Positions 33,180 through 44,879 of a stretch of 64,000 nucleotides of DNA are shown here, piece by piece. The stretch's first letter is position 1. The number at the start of each line of letters is the position of its first letter. Source of the DNA: Mugil cephalus (lineage: Eukaryota > Chordata > Actinopteri > Mugiliformes > Mugilidae); assembly GCF_022458985.1 (NCBI RefSeq), contig NC_061785.1, positions 3,958,204 to 4,022,203 on the forward strand, in the 5' to 3' direction. Both the position numbers and the translations under genes were made by a program. Below the pieces are notes generated by a model. The model saw nothing but the letters and a program-made list of their open reading frames with translations, was not told the DNA's origin and ran no database searches.

Positions 33180-34145
33180 TGGCGGGGCAGCTGAAAAACA
33201 AACAAACAAACAAAACAAGGTAGCGGTGTCTAAAATTCTCTGTAGATATTGTTTATGAAATGCGATTATATGTCATTTAATTCGACCTTACTCGTATATT
33301 TATTAATGAAATCAACATGAAGATACCTTGTTGTTTTCACGTCTCTAACCCCTACTTGGTTCGCACCGGGCTGTTCGGTGCATCGAATGAAGCGAGCAAC
33401 AGATGAGCCTGAGACCGGTTTGTCCTCCACTGAAACCTGTCAGACACGCTTGTGTCTCTGTGACAACAGCCACAATTTCCCTTCCTGTGAAACCTTTACA
33501 AGCGCCTCGTTTTAAAAGGTCATTTGATGGATATTGCTCAGCCACTAAAACATGCTTCAGCGCATGTACACCGGCTGCAAACACCGCAAGGGGCATCAAA
33601 TATTTAAAACATGTGCATATCAAGGGCGTCACAGTGCAGCCCTGCTGGCTCTAACTGCTGCAATCTTTCAGTGATTGATAGATGCTCGTGTGTGTGTTTG
33701 TGTGGCCTGTGCTTTAAGAGCCGGGGAACAAGAGAGCACTTTGGAAACCACGTGTACCATCCAGCAGCATACCACAAAAACAGCTATAGAGTGCTATGTT
33801 AACACGGAGCTTGGTATACCTCTGCCCTATTCCCCTCAAAAACCCAGTCAGCACTTTGATTTTTTCGAGTGTGTTTTCTCGAAGCCTTCAGGTTAATTGT
33901 GTTGAAAGAAAATATGTCCAATCAGCTGTAATTTAATTCTACTAATTAGAAAGCCTTTAAAGGGCAACGCGTGAGCAACATGCGACAGGGTAATAGTGAT
34001 TAAGATGGATGTGCAATGTCACCATGTGCAACAGTGACAATGGGAAATGTGTAATACTGTGGGATCTTGTGTAACAGTGGCAGAGGGGTATGTAATGTGT
34101 AGTATAACAATGTGCAATAACAACAAAGGGATATTTCTGGTACAC
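33180..34145. other. Intergenic DNA upstream of cep55
   Basis: No gene recognised. Between 33990 and 34140 there is a loose, diverged tandem of GTGCAATGTCACCATGTGCAACAGTG-like words (unit ATGTGCAA...CAGTGACAA), perhaps an old minisatellite. Confidence 0.4.
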
Positions 34146-34149
34146 ACTA

Positions 34150-34270
34150 GGTACTTAAATTGTAATATACAGTGAAACAATCCCTGTGTCTACTTGATGC
34201 TTATTTTTTATACTTCTTAGGTCCTACTCATCCCAAATACCTAAAGATATTAATCTTATATTAAAGAAAT
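34150..34270. repeat. Dispersed repeat, copy 2
   Basis: Counterpart of 9280–9430 in the same orientation (see there). It runs directly into the (TATC)n microsatellite at its 3' end, a common arrangement for retroposon or transposon tails. Confidence 0.6.
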
Positions 34271-34344
<74 letters not shown>

Positions 34345-34345
34345 C
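34271..34345. repeat. (TATC)n tetranucleotide microsatellite
   Basis: About 18 uninterrupted CTAT/TATC units. Likely polymorphic. Confidence 0.97.
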
Positions 34346-34619
34346 TATAAATAGGCCTCTAAATACACAGAACTCATGAGATGAAAGTCTTCAACACTAG
34401 TATTTTTGTTGTTTTATGACGGCGCTTTAATTAACGTCTCAGGAAGTCACGAGGTTGTTTATTTCAGTTCCAGACACCTTGATTCAAACATCAGTCAGTG
34501 CGTTTACATGCAGAGCTTAATGGAGCTATGCTCAAAATTCAGCTTTCTGGCTACTACAGTACAGTCCTGGTCCCAGTTTACAAGCAGCACAAGATAATAG
34601 AATAACTCACGCAAACATG

Positions 34620-34960
34620 TCCTCCTCCTCCACACTAGGTGGCGATATGCGTCTTTTCAGCGGGTGAATACGGCTCGCTTTCTGGTTGACCTATTAGGTC
34701 ATATAATAAATAAGACTTGTTCATGTGGCAGACCGGCATTTCAAACAACGACCATAGGGGCAATAGTACATTTTTTAATCCCGTACGTAATGTTCGCGCT
34801 ACTTCTGGTGCAGATAAGTTGGGCGCTATCCCTCAGACGGTTCTTCTACCAGCTCCGTTTACCTTCTTCTTCTTCTTCTTCTTCTTCTGCAACCGGCTTT
34901 CTTGGATGTTTTTGTTCCAGGGTCACACTCCAGCACAGTGGTTGTGGAGCATGTGCACAC
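34620..34960. mobile_element. MITE-like element, CACACTAGGTGGCG type
   Basis: Begins with TCCACACTAGGTGGCGATATGCG and contains a CTT/GAA run at 34864–34888 followed by CTGCAACCGGCTTTC. Blocks combining CACT-GGTGGCG-TAATGC with AACCGCC and (GAA)n are a recognisable family in fish and amphibian genomes. A second copy of the head is at 54198–54240. There is no transposase. Confidence 0.5.
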
Positions 34961-35739
34961 GCTTTATCCGATTGAAAACTGTGAATGAGCGTAGATATGT
35001 TGGCGAAAACCGAATTCCAATCCGGGCGTCTCAATTGGATAATGAGAACTCAGATTCACATCCAGCACCAGGTCGATACTTATTCTTCGTGCATTTAATT
35101 CAAGATTAGGGCGGAGACCAGGAGAATATGTTAAAATTCTTGAATTCTTTTAACCTATAGTAGCAAACTAATCCGTGCTCACTGATCAATATCAAAAGAC
35201 AATATTGTGAAGTCGTCCAAATATACTTTTTTTCCCCACTTTCCAGGCCTTTCTTTTTGTACGATCCGTTCTGGGATTGAAATTTTTACCTGACGCTACA
35301 TTCAACCACAGGGGCATTTAAACGTATAAATAACTCGTGGCACAAGTAATATGTTTCCGACTGAGTACAGTTCTTGTTCCCTTGTGCTGGAAATGTTACC
35401 TCACCGAGCTGTTTGTGTGAAGTGAGGAGAATCTTTGCAGATATGATAAATCTAAAAAGCTCCTCAAGGTTTGTTTCTATGCAAATAGAGCAAATATTGT
35501 CTCCTCTTTTAAATTCAGTTTCAATTTGATTTAATTTGGAAAAAAAAAAGGGAGACTGAAGAAGACTGCGAGCACACACGCAGGGCAGAATTTTTATTTG
35601 ATTTACTCGCTGGCTGCAGTGGATATTCTCCGGACTTCTTTTTTGGGCTTTGTTACAAGCAATCAATCACTCCATTGTACCGAGGTAGGCCCTTGTTGCA
35701 GGCTTGTTTCCAAGGTGTTCTGACCTTGCATGAAAATAC

Positions 35740-35804
35740 AAAACACTTTTTTTCTCTTTTCTTTTTTTTTTTTTGTATTTTGATAAAAAAAAAAAAAAAA
35801 AAAT
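35740..35804. repeat. Poly(T)/poly(A) tracts
   Basis: Adjacent T-rich and A-rich homopolymer runs (35759–35774 T, 35786–35803 A), able to form a weak hairpin. The surrounding 35000–36180 contains no recognised gene. Confidence 0.8.
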
Positions 35805-36187
35805 GAGGCAGCTGAGTTTGTGTTCCTCAGATGAAAACTATTCAGTCTTCTCATCCAGGGTCTGGTGTAAATAGTGGTCGACAACTGTGAGCTGTATATT
35901 CTGAGTGACACTGCAGTTCACATGACAAGTGAAACAGAATTCTTTAAATAAACCTCGAGGATTTTCCACGGAGACGTATTGTGCATTTTAGATGTTAAGG
36001 GCTGGATGTCACAGAATCATTGGCGTCAAAGCTCAGAGACAGAAACTGGACTTTAAACTAAATAAACTCAAGACAAGAGGCAAGACACCTGGGAGTGACA
36101 TTTGACTCTGATCTTAACTTTAAAGCACACACAGAGAAACAGAATTTTATCATTTAAAAAAAAATATTTACAAAGTAAGGCCATTTC

Positions 36188-36670
36188 CAGGGACGGCTGG
36201 TGTAAGTGGGCTAACAGGGCTAAGTCCTTCCAAGCTAATACAAAAAAGATGAGGAAAATGGTTTTTAAATAACTTACTAATGGATTATTTTAAGTTTTGG
36301 TGAAGCTAAGGGTAGCGTTAGTACCAGAAAGTCAAAAGAATATCTGTAAATGGGCTGATTTATTATTATTATTATTGTTCTTTTTCACGAAAGAAATTTA
36401 GCTGAGAATTCACTTTTCTGTTTCCTGTGCCTGTTTTTTAGAGGAAATATGGCACGGACCCAACAAGGAATGGTGCATTTGAAACATTTGTCGGACAAAA
36501 TTAGAAAACATGGATGCAGCGCAAATCACATTGGAAACGGCGTAAAGCTGTTCGTGTTACGACAGCGCTGATTCAGCGCTACAAGATGTGGGGTTGGATT
36601 GCACCGTGGTTAGCGACGCTGGATCCTTCTCATAGTTCCAGTAAGTGAAGATTCTCAGCTAAAGCTACAT
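36188..36670 (+). mobile_element. hAT transposon relic with transposase N-terminal fragment
   Basis: Starts CAGGGACGGCTGGTGTAAGT, resembling the CAGGGCCGGC-type ends of fish hAT elements. An open stretch at about 36447–36566 encodes MARTQQGMVHLKHLSDKIRK and then HGCSANHIGNGVKL. This pattern (hLshk...KHe.S..Hi) resembles the DUF4371/BED-linked region of hAT transposases. It stops after about 40 codons. The element is broken by the LINE tail that begins near 36985; sequence past 38200 may be its continuation. Confidence 0.45.
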
Positions 36671-36984
36671 AATTCAAATTATTTCATTTTTTGTTAATAT
36701 TTCCCAGAAGTTACACTTTCTTATTTCACATATTTTGCAGAAAACACCAACTGAGTCTGTTAGTGAAATGTTGCGATTGTCACGTCAGCCTTGTGATTAA
36801 TGCTTGAAGAAGTGACTGAATAGAGCAGCGCTTGATGCTAATTGAAGGTAAAAGGGAACCGTTCTCTCTGTAGAGCACTAAATAAATATATGTACATGTA
36901 ATTGATGTAACTGTGTGTATTGTAGGTGATGTTCCTTTTTGCTGCTGTGTTAACTATTTAATTAGTATTCTGCATTTGTTCTGG

Positions 36985-38195
36985 TCGGCCCGAGAATACA
37001 ATCAACAAACTGCAGCTGATTCAGAATTCAGCAGCACGAGTTTTCACTCAGACCAGAAGGAGAGCACACGTTATTTTAAAATCCTCACACAGGCTGCCTG
37101 TTAGTTTTCGTATTGATTTTAAAGTTCTTTTATTAGTTTTTAAAGCACTCCGTGGACTCTTACATCTCAGAGATGTTTTTATCGTATGAACCAGAAAGGC
37201 TCCTCTCAGATCCTCTCTCCTTCCTTTTAACTGTTCCACAGAGTAGAACAAAAACATCTGGGGATGCTGCGCTCAGCTCGGAAACTGTGGAACAGCCGGT
37301 AGATCTGAGAGGACGCTTTTAAATGTAGGCTAAAACCACATCTCTTTAATCTGGCTTTAATATCATAGTCTTATAGTTATTTTATTCTGTTTTATAGTTT
37401 ACGGTCTCTCATTTTTATTTACTTATTTATTTGCTTGTTTGTTTTTTTTGTTGTTGTTGTTTTTTATTGCCACCTTCATTTTGAGTATTTCTATATTTTA
37501 TTCTATATTTTTATTCTATTTTATTTCATTCTACTTTTACTGTTCTTGAAGTTTTTATATTTTATCAGTTTTATATTTTTATTTATCTACTCTTATTTAA
37601 TTTATATTGATCTTTTATTATTTTAACTTAACTTTGTTATTTATTTATTTTTTCTATTTTTTATTTTATTCTACATTTTATTTCATTCTACTTTTATTGT
37701 TCTTATATCTTACTATGCTTTTAAAATGTATCAATTTTATATTTTTATTTATTTATTCTTTTTTCATTTATATTGATCTTTTATTATTTTATCTTATCTT
37801 TATTTTTTGTTGTTGATTTTTATATATATATATATATATCTTTTATATTTTGAGTGTTTTTATATTTTATTCTATATTTTCATTCTACATTTTATTTCAT
37901 TCTACTTAATGTTCCTATATCGCACTATATTTTTATATTATTATTATTATTCTTACTTCATTTATATTCTTTTTTTAAACTTAACTTTTTTTTTACTTAT
38001 TCTATTATTTTAACTTATCCTTTCAGTATCCTTGTCCTTACAGTGTGCATCAGTCTCCATGTCCTTTTGTTGTTGTTTGTTCCTCTTTTTTATATATTTT
38101 TGTTAAAAAGCACTTTGAATGGCATTCAGTTCAGTTGCTCTAAAAGGTGCTATACAAAATAAAATTTGATTGATTGATTGATTGATTGACTGAAA
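36985..38195 (+). mobile_element. 5'-truncated L2-like LINE with T-rich expansion
   Basis: The start encodes INKLQLIQNSAARVFTQTRR and LPVSFRIDFKVLLLVFKAL, the C-terminal end of L2-clade reverse transcriptases. In-frame stops follow. The 3' terminus is classical: AAAAAGCACTTTGAATGGC, GGTGCTATACAAAATAAAAT, then (TTGA)n. Between the coding relic and this tail lies about 650 bp (37380–38030) of T-rich sequence, in which the word TTATTTCATTCTAC recurs at 37521, 37678 and 37892. This looks like an internal tandem expansion. Confidence 0.8.
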
Positions 38196-38199
38196 GGCT

Positions 38200-39235
38200 G
38201 TTCTGCGTAGAACATGTGACGCTGCTTTTGCCTCTGATGATGTTCAGTGTGCTGTCGCACACCTCACTCAGCTCACCAGCTAACAGAAAGGTAATGTCTG
38301 ACTTTGTTTTGGGGGCAAGTTAAATGAGCGAATTTGTGAAATTATTCAAAATTGTCATTTAATTAGAGTCATTCTGGTCGGCTGCGTCCTCTGGCCCCTC
38401 CAGCAGCAGCTCCCAGCTGAGAAGCACAAACACGGATAAGCATGAAGTCTTCCAACGGCTCAGCCAGTAATGGCCTGCTTGGGCAAAGGCCATCCCAAGA
38501 TAGATTTTTTTTTTTTTTCTTGTACAATCAAAGCAAGGTGGAAACATCTCTGCTCCTCTGAGATAAGCAAGAGGCAAGAAAACACACAGTGCTCTTTCAG
38601 TATCAAGTGCCAAAGCTCCAGAGTCACATCTGAAGTGCAAGAGCTGGAAAAAATCTTCCCTCCAGGTTTGTCCAGCAAACAAATTAAAGGCTGCAGGGAG
38701 ACAACAGCATGACAAGAAACACGGCTCCAAATTAAAGAATTAGGGTGAAATACGTAAAGCGGGGCTGTAATTTATCTGTGCGGTGACGCCGTTAAAAAGC
38801 GCTCGCCTTTCATCACCGCGCGTCTGGGCTGATTCACAGGCCTGTCAGGGCTCTCAGTCTGTCGCTGCATTTTCTCATCAGTTCTGGGAAGGACCTTGGC
38901 TCATGGATCAGTCTCCCGGTGAGCCATGTCCGCATCATCAGCAGAGCGAAAGCAGCTCTACCATTTTTGCAGCAGGACCCCCGCTGCACGGCATCGCTGC
39001 CTGGCCCTGCTCCCGTCGCCCCGGAGCCGGGTCACTGACCTGTGAGAGGCACACTTCTGTCCCACCAGCGCCACACGACTTTCGGTGGAAGGGATTTTTG
39101 TGCCCTGCAGAGCGGCGTTAATGCACGAGCCAAATCACCTTGATTAGATCAGAATGGATGAAACACATGGAACTGGGTCGCAGCATGTAAACACGGTGGA
39201 GTGTTGTTTATGTGCAGAAAAACAGACATTTTATA
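38200..39235. other. Unique, relatively GC-rich block, no gene recognised
   Basis: The stretch 38760–39180 is GC-richer than its surroundings and carries an open frame of 112 codons (38783–39121) with no recognisable domain. It also contains homeodomain-type TTAAT/GATTAG words. It could be a conserved non-coding element. No splice structure was convincing. Confidence 0.35.
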
Positions 39236-39237
39236 GA

Positions 39238-39420
39238 GCATAGGTCTTCGACGGGTTGTCCACCCCGCCCCCTAGGGGAAACGTGGAGGTACTGCAGGAG
39301 CAAAATCTTTGGTTGATTCGATATTTTTTTATATATTTCTTTTTAATTTTGCCACACAATTTTAAATCTCTTTAAATGCATATTAACGTGAATCCAACAT
39401 ATTTTAGTAAAGGGATCAAC
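39238..39420. repeat. Dispersed repeat family A, left-end copy
   Basis: TAGGTCTTCGACGGGTTGTC, AAACGTGGAGGTACTGCAGG, AAAATCTTTGGTTGATTC, AATTTTGCCACACAATTTT and AATCCAACATATTTTAGTAAAGGG. The last phrase also occurs, same strand, at 51452–51481 next to the family's right end. This supports a single mid-sized element whose ends are AGGTCTTC and GGCCAAGGACC. Confidence 0.55.
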
Positions 39421-39789
39421 GGAGGCAGGAGACGACATCTTTCAGCCGAGAACTTTTTCAGTGGTGAGGATTTTAAACTGTATACGGACAGAAATATGAC
39501 AGGTTGTCAGTGCAGGATGTTTCTCAGTCTCCAGAGGTCGATGTCTCCTCTGACCCCGAACAGGATTAAGTTAAGTAACAGAAAAAAAGGCACGCAGATC
39601 ATGACAGGCAACCGCACCTCAGAAATATTAATACGCACCTTCACAGGCTCGGGAAATATCTGGACGGTGACCCAGTCTTTTTGTTTTTCAGCTCCGCGTG
39701 CCACCGCTTTGGACTGACATGAAACAACTGAGATGCAACGGAAGAGCAGACTTTCAGGTTTAATTCAAAAATATCCTATGAAGCATTAA

Positions 39790-40800
39790 GCATTTGCAAC
39801 CATTTTTATACAGGGGCTCAAAAGTAAAAGGAAACATTGACATTATTTATTTGTAATACTTTGTTGGCAGTGCTTCGCGGTCGATGGCTGCCTGAAGTCT
39901 GGAACTCATGGACAAAACCAAACGCTGGGTTTCCTCCTTTGTGCTTTGAGCCAGATCTTTACTGCAGCTGTCTTCAGCTGTGGCTTCTTGTTGTTTGTTG
40001 GCCTTTCCGCCCTCAGCTTTGTGTTAAGCAAGTGAAATGCAGCTCCAATAAAAGTTTTCTGGCAGAAGATCTTTACAGAACTAGTGAACTAGAACTAAGA
40101 CGTAGGAATTTATCTCACCTTGTCACAGTAGCGCAGAATTAGGTACGAAATAAAGAAAAACAATAAAAGACTGGATCAGATTTGAAAGAATGTCCAAAAC
40201 GTACAAGAATATACAGTACTCGTCAGTATGTACAGTGTGGGCAGGGAAATGTCAAAAATGCTAAAAACTCGGAATATAATTTCTAGGATCAGTGAACGTG
40301 GATATTGAGGTAATTGATGCAAGATGGGCAAAAAAAGCAGATTATTGTGCATAAGAATCTGTAAAAAGGACAAAAACAGGTCACGAAGACAGGATCATTG
40401 TGAGTTATTGTTATTATTGGTATGGTACCTGATGGTGTTTGGGATGAAGGACTTAACCAGTTTGTCTGCTCAAATACTGTAAATGTTAAAAAAATATTTA
40501 TTTGGAATAACTAGAAAAGTAATTACACGTATAGACGAATGGTTTGATGTCATCTATGATTTATATCCGTGATGGAAAGAATCACTTGTATTATTAACGT
40601 AGAAAACACCCTATGTTCTGTTAAGGTGAAAGAAAAGAGAAAAAAATGGAGCCCTGGGTCAAAATGAGTCACAATATGATGAAGATGTTTGTGTGGAACG
40701 TTGCTGACGTGTGACAAAATAAAATTAAACAAAAAAAAGGAAAGAAATGCAGCTGGATCGGGTTGAGATCTGATGATTGACTCGGACGTTTAGACTCAGA
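39790..40800 (-). mobile_element. Tc1-like transposase relic, split by an insertion
   Basis: Two pieces, 39790–40044 and 40744–40800, read through as one Tc1/mariner-type transposase segment on the minus strand (GATGGCTGCCTGAAGTCTGG, ACTCATGGACAAAACC, TTTACTGCAGCTGTCTTCAG, then CGGGTTGAGATCTGATGATT). Removing 40045–40743 and one copy of GAAATGCAGCT restores continuity at the break. It is inactive: the rest of the transposase is absent. Confidence 0.65.
40045..40743 (+). mobile_element. Retroposed insert with poly(A) tail in the Tc1 relic
   Basis: About 700 bp flanked by perfect 11-bp direct repeats GAAATGCAGCT (40034–40044 and 40744–40754). Near its 3' end is an AATAAA (about 40719–40724) followed by an A-rich tail. 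Target duplication, poly(A) signal and A tail are the marks of target-primed reverse transcription. The source transcript is not recognised and no ORF is present, so it could be a SINE/LINE tail or a retrocopy of a non-coding RNA. Confidence 0.7.
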
Positions 40801-41159
40801 CAGACTTTAATGAAGTCTGTCTGGGTAGTTACTTTGTCTCAGTCCAAAGTTTGTACAACTTCCAGTTGTTTTTCTTCAAACTGGTTTACCATGACTGAGA
40901 CAAACCTGGTAAATAAATAAACAGTTTAATCAAAAATTTGCCAAATTAGCATTAAGCTAATGTACCAAAGTAATTCTCAAATCAGTGTCCAAAAAACAAA
41001 CTAAAAACATTTTCTCTCTAAGTACTGTGTTTTTTGGTTCGTTTTTCGGGCTAATTATTTCTGTTTTTCTGAGTAATATATTTTTATTTTGGTTTGTTTT
41101 TCTGAGTCATTTTTTCCTGTTTTTCTGTTTGTCAGATTATTTTTTTTTTCTAATCCCCT

Positions 41160-41340
41160 CTCTTTTTTCCGTGTTTTTTTTCCCCCCCTGGTTTATCGAG
41201 AGACTTCGAAGTCCCGCGAGAACCTGCAGCCTCCTGCAGGTGACTCAGGCGGTTCTATAGTGACGGCATCATCTTCGACTTCCTACCCACCGGGTCAGTA
41301 AAGGAGGTGCACACACCAGGGTATGATATTCTTGTTGAGT
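41160..41340. other. Small GC-rich, CpG-containing block
   Basis: After a T-rich stretch there are about 150 bp with AAGTCCCGCGAGAACCTG, an inverted CCTGCAG...CTGCAGG pair and a possible splice donor CACCAGG|GTATGA near 41320. It might be an isolated first exon or promoter. No coding sequence is recognised downstream. Confidence 0.25.
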
Positions 41341-41865
41341 TTTACTTAATCCTTCTACTGGAAGCCTGTTGTTAAATGTAGCAGGAACAGTCAGACGTGT
41401 CTATGAGCATGATTTCAGTTGTCAGCTAAGCTAACAGTTGTGTTTCCATCGCGCTGTTGAATATTTCCCAGTGTCTCAGATGAAAGTTAAATTTGATTAA
41501 ACTAAACAAGCCGGCCATGTCTGCTTCCATTAAATCAACGAATGAGTCCATTTTTTTTTGTCAAGTGAATGCAACACGCTTCAAACTGTTGATTTGGATT
41601 TCCTCTTTTTTTTTTTTTTCCAGCCTAAAGATAGAAGTTTGTTCAACTTCCACTGAGGTCTCCTTTGACTGCATGTTGTGGGATCAGAGCAGCGGCTTCC
41701 AAATAAAAATGTCACACCTGGAATCAACTCCACATCTTTTAACTGCTTAAATTATTAATGAGGGAATAACCCACACAGACAATGAAAAAGCTCCTGTGTC
41801 AATTCTCCATTTCGTCCCTTGAAAAAGAGGCGGCTTCATGTTAAACTCTTCCTCCAGTTTGGACG

Positions 41866-41902
41866 TGAAGCTGAGATTGAAGCTGAGATTGAAGCTGATT
41901 AT
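41866..41902. repeat. 12-bp tandem repeat
   Basis: Three copies of TGAAGCTGAGAT with the last diverging. Confidence 0.85.
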
Positions 41903-42507
41903 AGAACTTTGTCTTTAACAGGTTTTGGTGAACATCTAGAATAACCAAAACCTTTTCTCCAAATGTGCTCGTGCAAACCGTAGGGATTTCAGCTTCAGCA
42001 GCACGTGTGCGTCAACCAGCAGCGGTGCTACGTAGCAGAAAAATATCCTAAGACAAAGTAATTAATTATGACTCATTAACGTTTTTAATTGTTTACAAGA
42101 CCCTGTGGCACAAACACCGGCAAGAGCTCAGAATGAATACAACAACAGCAGCAGCAGCAGCGGCGGCAGCTCCACATGTACGGGCGTGACTGAACTAAAA
42201 TCCTATTTTTTACACTTAAACGAACAAAAAGAATGAGGTGGCAGACACCGAGCCAATGTTCTGGAAATAAAGACTCCACCGACTCTATTGACTGTGACAA
42301 GACGAGTGTGAAAGACACGTACGCGCCGGCAGCCTGCCTCCCGAAAACCTCAAGTACGCGACGCTGACGTCGGCTGCCTGTTAACATCTCTCAGTTTGTT
42401 TGTTAATTATTTAAAATACACGTTTCTCCCGCGCTGTTTGACAAAGGCCCCAGAAAAGGAAGGATAATAATGACGGCGGCTCCGGTGGGAATTTGCGGAG
42501 TGTAAGT

Positions 42508-42534
42508 TTTTTTTTTTTTTTTTTTTTTTTTTTT
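42508..42534. repeat. Poly(T) tract
   Basis: An uninterrupted run of about 27 T. Similar runs of 20 T and 13 A follow at 45159–45178 and 45251–45263. The 42540–43150 flank contains no recognised gene. Confidence 0.95.
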
Positions 42535-43154
42535 GTCTTAGTAACAAACCACGAAGGTCCTGAAAACCTATTTTTAATCATCTTCTAACAGTGAGCGATG
42601 GCGTCCTATATAAAGACACCTTTTTCTCCCGAACCTGTGTCTGTTTTTGTGTTTTTCTCCCAGCCTGAAACACGACAACGTGCATTTCTGTGGGCCGCTC
42701 AGTTGTGGGTTTGTGTTCTCGAGTTTTGAGAAACTGTAAAACACCTTAAGATTTTTATTTTTTATTTATTTTTTTGCAAACGTTACCTGTGAGTGTGTTC
42801 ATTCATTCATTTGCATACACAGCGAGTTCAAAGAAAAAAGTGCCTCATGCTTTACTGCGAAAACCAATTCATGTAAAAGCTATTACACTGTCAGTCACGC
42901 ATTGTCTGACTAAAACGAAAGAGCATTAATCTTCTTATTTCACTTAGTTAGCTGCATATTTAAAATGCATGAGACAAGGCGTAATATTCCCATTAAACAA
43001 ACATCACCATATTCTAATCTCCACTCTTTGCCTTTTCGTTTTTTCTTTTCTTGCGTCGTTCATCCGTGACAGAATCATCTCTGCTTCAGTGCCGCCACTT
43101 TTAACTTAACCTGGAAGACAAGATATCAACGGCTCGCAGTCTGTAATCGAACCA

Positions 43155-43479
43155 CACAGATCAGCCACAACATTATGACCACTGTCATAGGAGAAGTAAA
43201 CAACATTTAAACCATCTTGTGACGATTTAGTTGTTTGCTGGGAAACTTTTGGACCTGGCATTCATTCGTGTGGATGAATGGACATGTAGCACCCACCTTG
43301 GTCACATGAGGGACTCCCCAACCCCATAGCAATGACACTCCTTGTTCTGAAATGCCTCACCACAGGACACCCTCAGAAGGCCCATGTCCATTTTCTGATG
43401 AGTCACAACTGTTTTTGGAAGCACAAGAGAGACCTACACAATATAAGGAAGGTGGTCATAATGTTATGCCTGATCGGTG
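43155..43479 (+). mobile_element. TIR-type element, copy 3 (complete)
   Basis: The left end CACAGATCAGCCACAACATTATGACCAC and right end GTGGTCATAATGTTATGCCTGATCGGTG are near-perfect inverted repeats of about 28 bp, followed by TA. Length is 325 bp with no ORF. It is the only copy in the window with both ends and defines the family found at 12852, 20514, 59519 and 61973. Structure and TA target fit a Tc1/mariner-type MITE. Confidence 0.85.
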
Positions 43480-43683
43480 TATAAGGTTTGAATCTGGACT
43501 GATGGACTGGATGGTGATGTTTTCTGCACATGAAAAGGAAACTTTATGGGGGAAATAAAATCCTTCAGATCCATCTCATCGCACAAAACATCCACGGACG
43601 ACATCAGTTAATTGAACACTAATCCAAAGATTATTATTAGCAAAGTGAAGTGAATTATAAGTGAAAAATCCAAAGGTTATTTC

Positions 43684-44040
43684 TAGGGCTGGTGGTATAC
43701 CAGTTCATACCAAATACCAGTATTTTTTTCCGTTATGAAATGAACTTGATTACACAGCGTTCAGAATGTTTCAGACCATTTTAAATGCAGCGCTTCTAAA
43801 CACACATGATGTGACTGTGTCACTGTGAGGTGGTGAAGATGGAAAGGTCTGAAAAATGAAGAAGCAGCAGAACGAGAAGACTTGTGCAAAATAAAAGGTG
43901 TTGTGTTGGTTTTTTTTTTTTTTTTTTTAGGGTGATCAGACGTCTCAGATTTCTGATAACAGTCCCCGTTTTGGATGACCTGAAAATGTCCCCAATTTTA
44001 GCTTTATATGAGTGAGAAGAAAAAAAGTTGCTCGCATATT
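43684..44040. repeat. Two adjacent repeat fragments
   Basis: 43684–43790 has TAGGGCTGGTGGTATACCAGTTCATACCAAATACCAG, the start of a common fish repeat with GGTATACC words. 43931–44020 has AGGGTGATCAGACGTCTCAGATTTCTG, ACAGTCCCCGTTTT, typical of another. A poly(T) run (43909–43929) separates them. Classes are not determined. Confidence 0.4.
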
Positions 44041-44879
44041 ACAGTTATTACAGTAGCCGTGGTGCTGCTATTGACATTATAGACATAGCAGTTTAAATAT
44101 GTTTAAATAGAAATAAACATGTCAAAATAAATTAAACCGTAATTGTCCCTGTTTATTCATTTCATCTTGATAACATTTAATTCTTTTCTTCTTCTTTTTT
44201 ATCTCCAAGTGCTAACATGGGGCCATGCAAACCTGTTTTACTACTAGTGTGGGATTATTCTACAATATTTACTCATCATCACACTTAAATTTTCCATCCA
44301 GAGTCAATCTACTGCATTAATTCCTCTCTCAACCAGTAGGAAATGTTGTGAACATGTGATTATGCATAAAAAAATACCGTAATATACATTTTCAGTCATA
44401 AGGCCCAGCCGTAGTTATTTATTATGTTGAGCCAGTTGTTGTTTGTGAAGGAAAAGACTGACAGTCATTAAAGGAAGTATCTCCGAGCCTCAAAGGAGCT
44501 CCATGTTGAGTGTGACGGAGGACTTGTCCCTGATATAATAAATAATTGTTTATTTATTCATTTTTCATTCCTATCACTTTCCCTTCCCTCGTTTCTTATC
44601 TCAGCTCAGCTTTCCGCCCCTCTCATCTCTCCCCACATCAGTCTTCTTTCCATTAGCGCACACACCTTTTCTTCCTTTAGCCTTCATTGCTTTTGCGTTT
44701 CCCTTCATCTCTGCTTCTTGAAGCCTGAATGACTATTAACTAGCTAGTCACTAACATGCACCGTGCAACATCTATGGAAAATGCAGCTTTAATTGAACGC
44801 TTTTTCACATGGTGTAACTGGCCTATGGTCCATGCAGCGACTGGGGGAGGACGGTATATCACTAGAATATGACCCAGAG

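Noticed and set aside
34271..34345. Regular short-unit array as a CRISPR
   Set aside because: It is an uninterrupted tetranucleotide microsatellite without spacers, in a vertebrate genome.
37435..38162. Series of Phe/Leu/Tyr/Ile-rich open frames resembling membrane proteins
   Set aside because: They are translations of T-rich low-complexity DNA inside a LINE relic, not transmembrane proteins.
38783..39121. 112-codon GC-rich open frame as a gene
   Set aside because: No domain, no convincing splice sites, composition typical of GC-rich unique DNA; kept only as an unassigned block.
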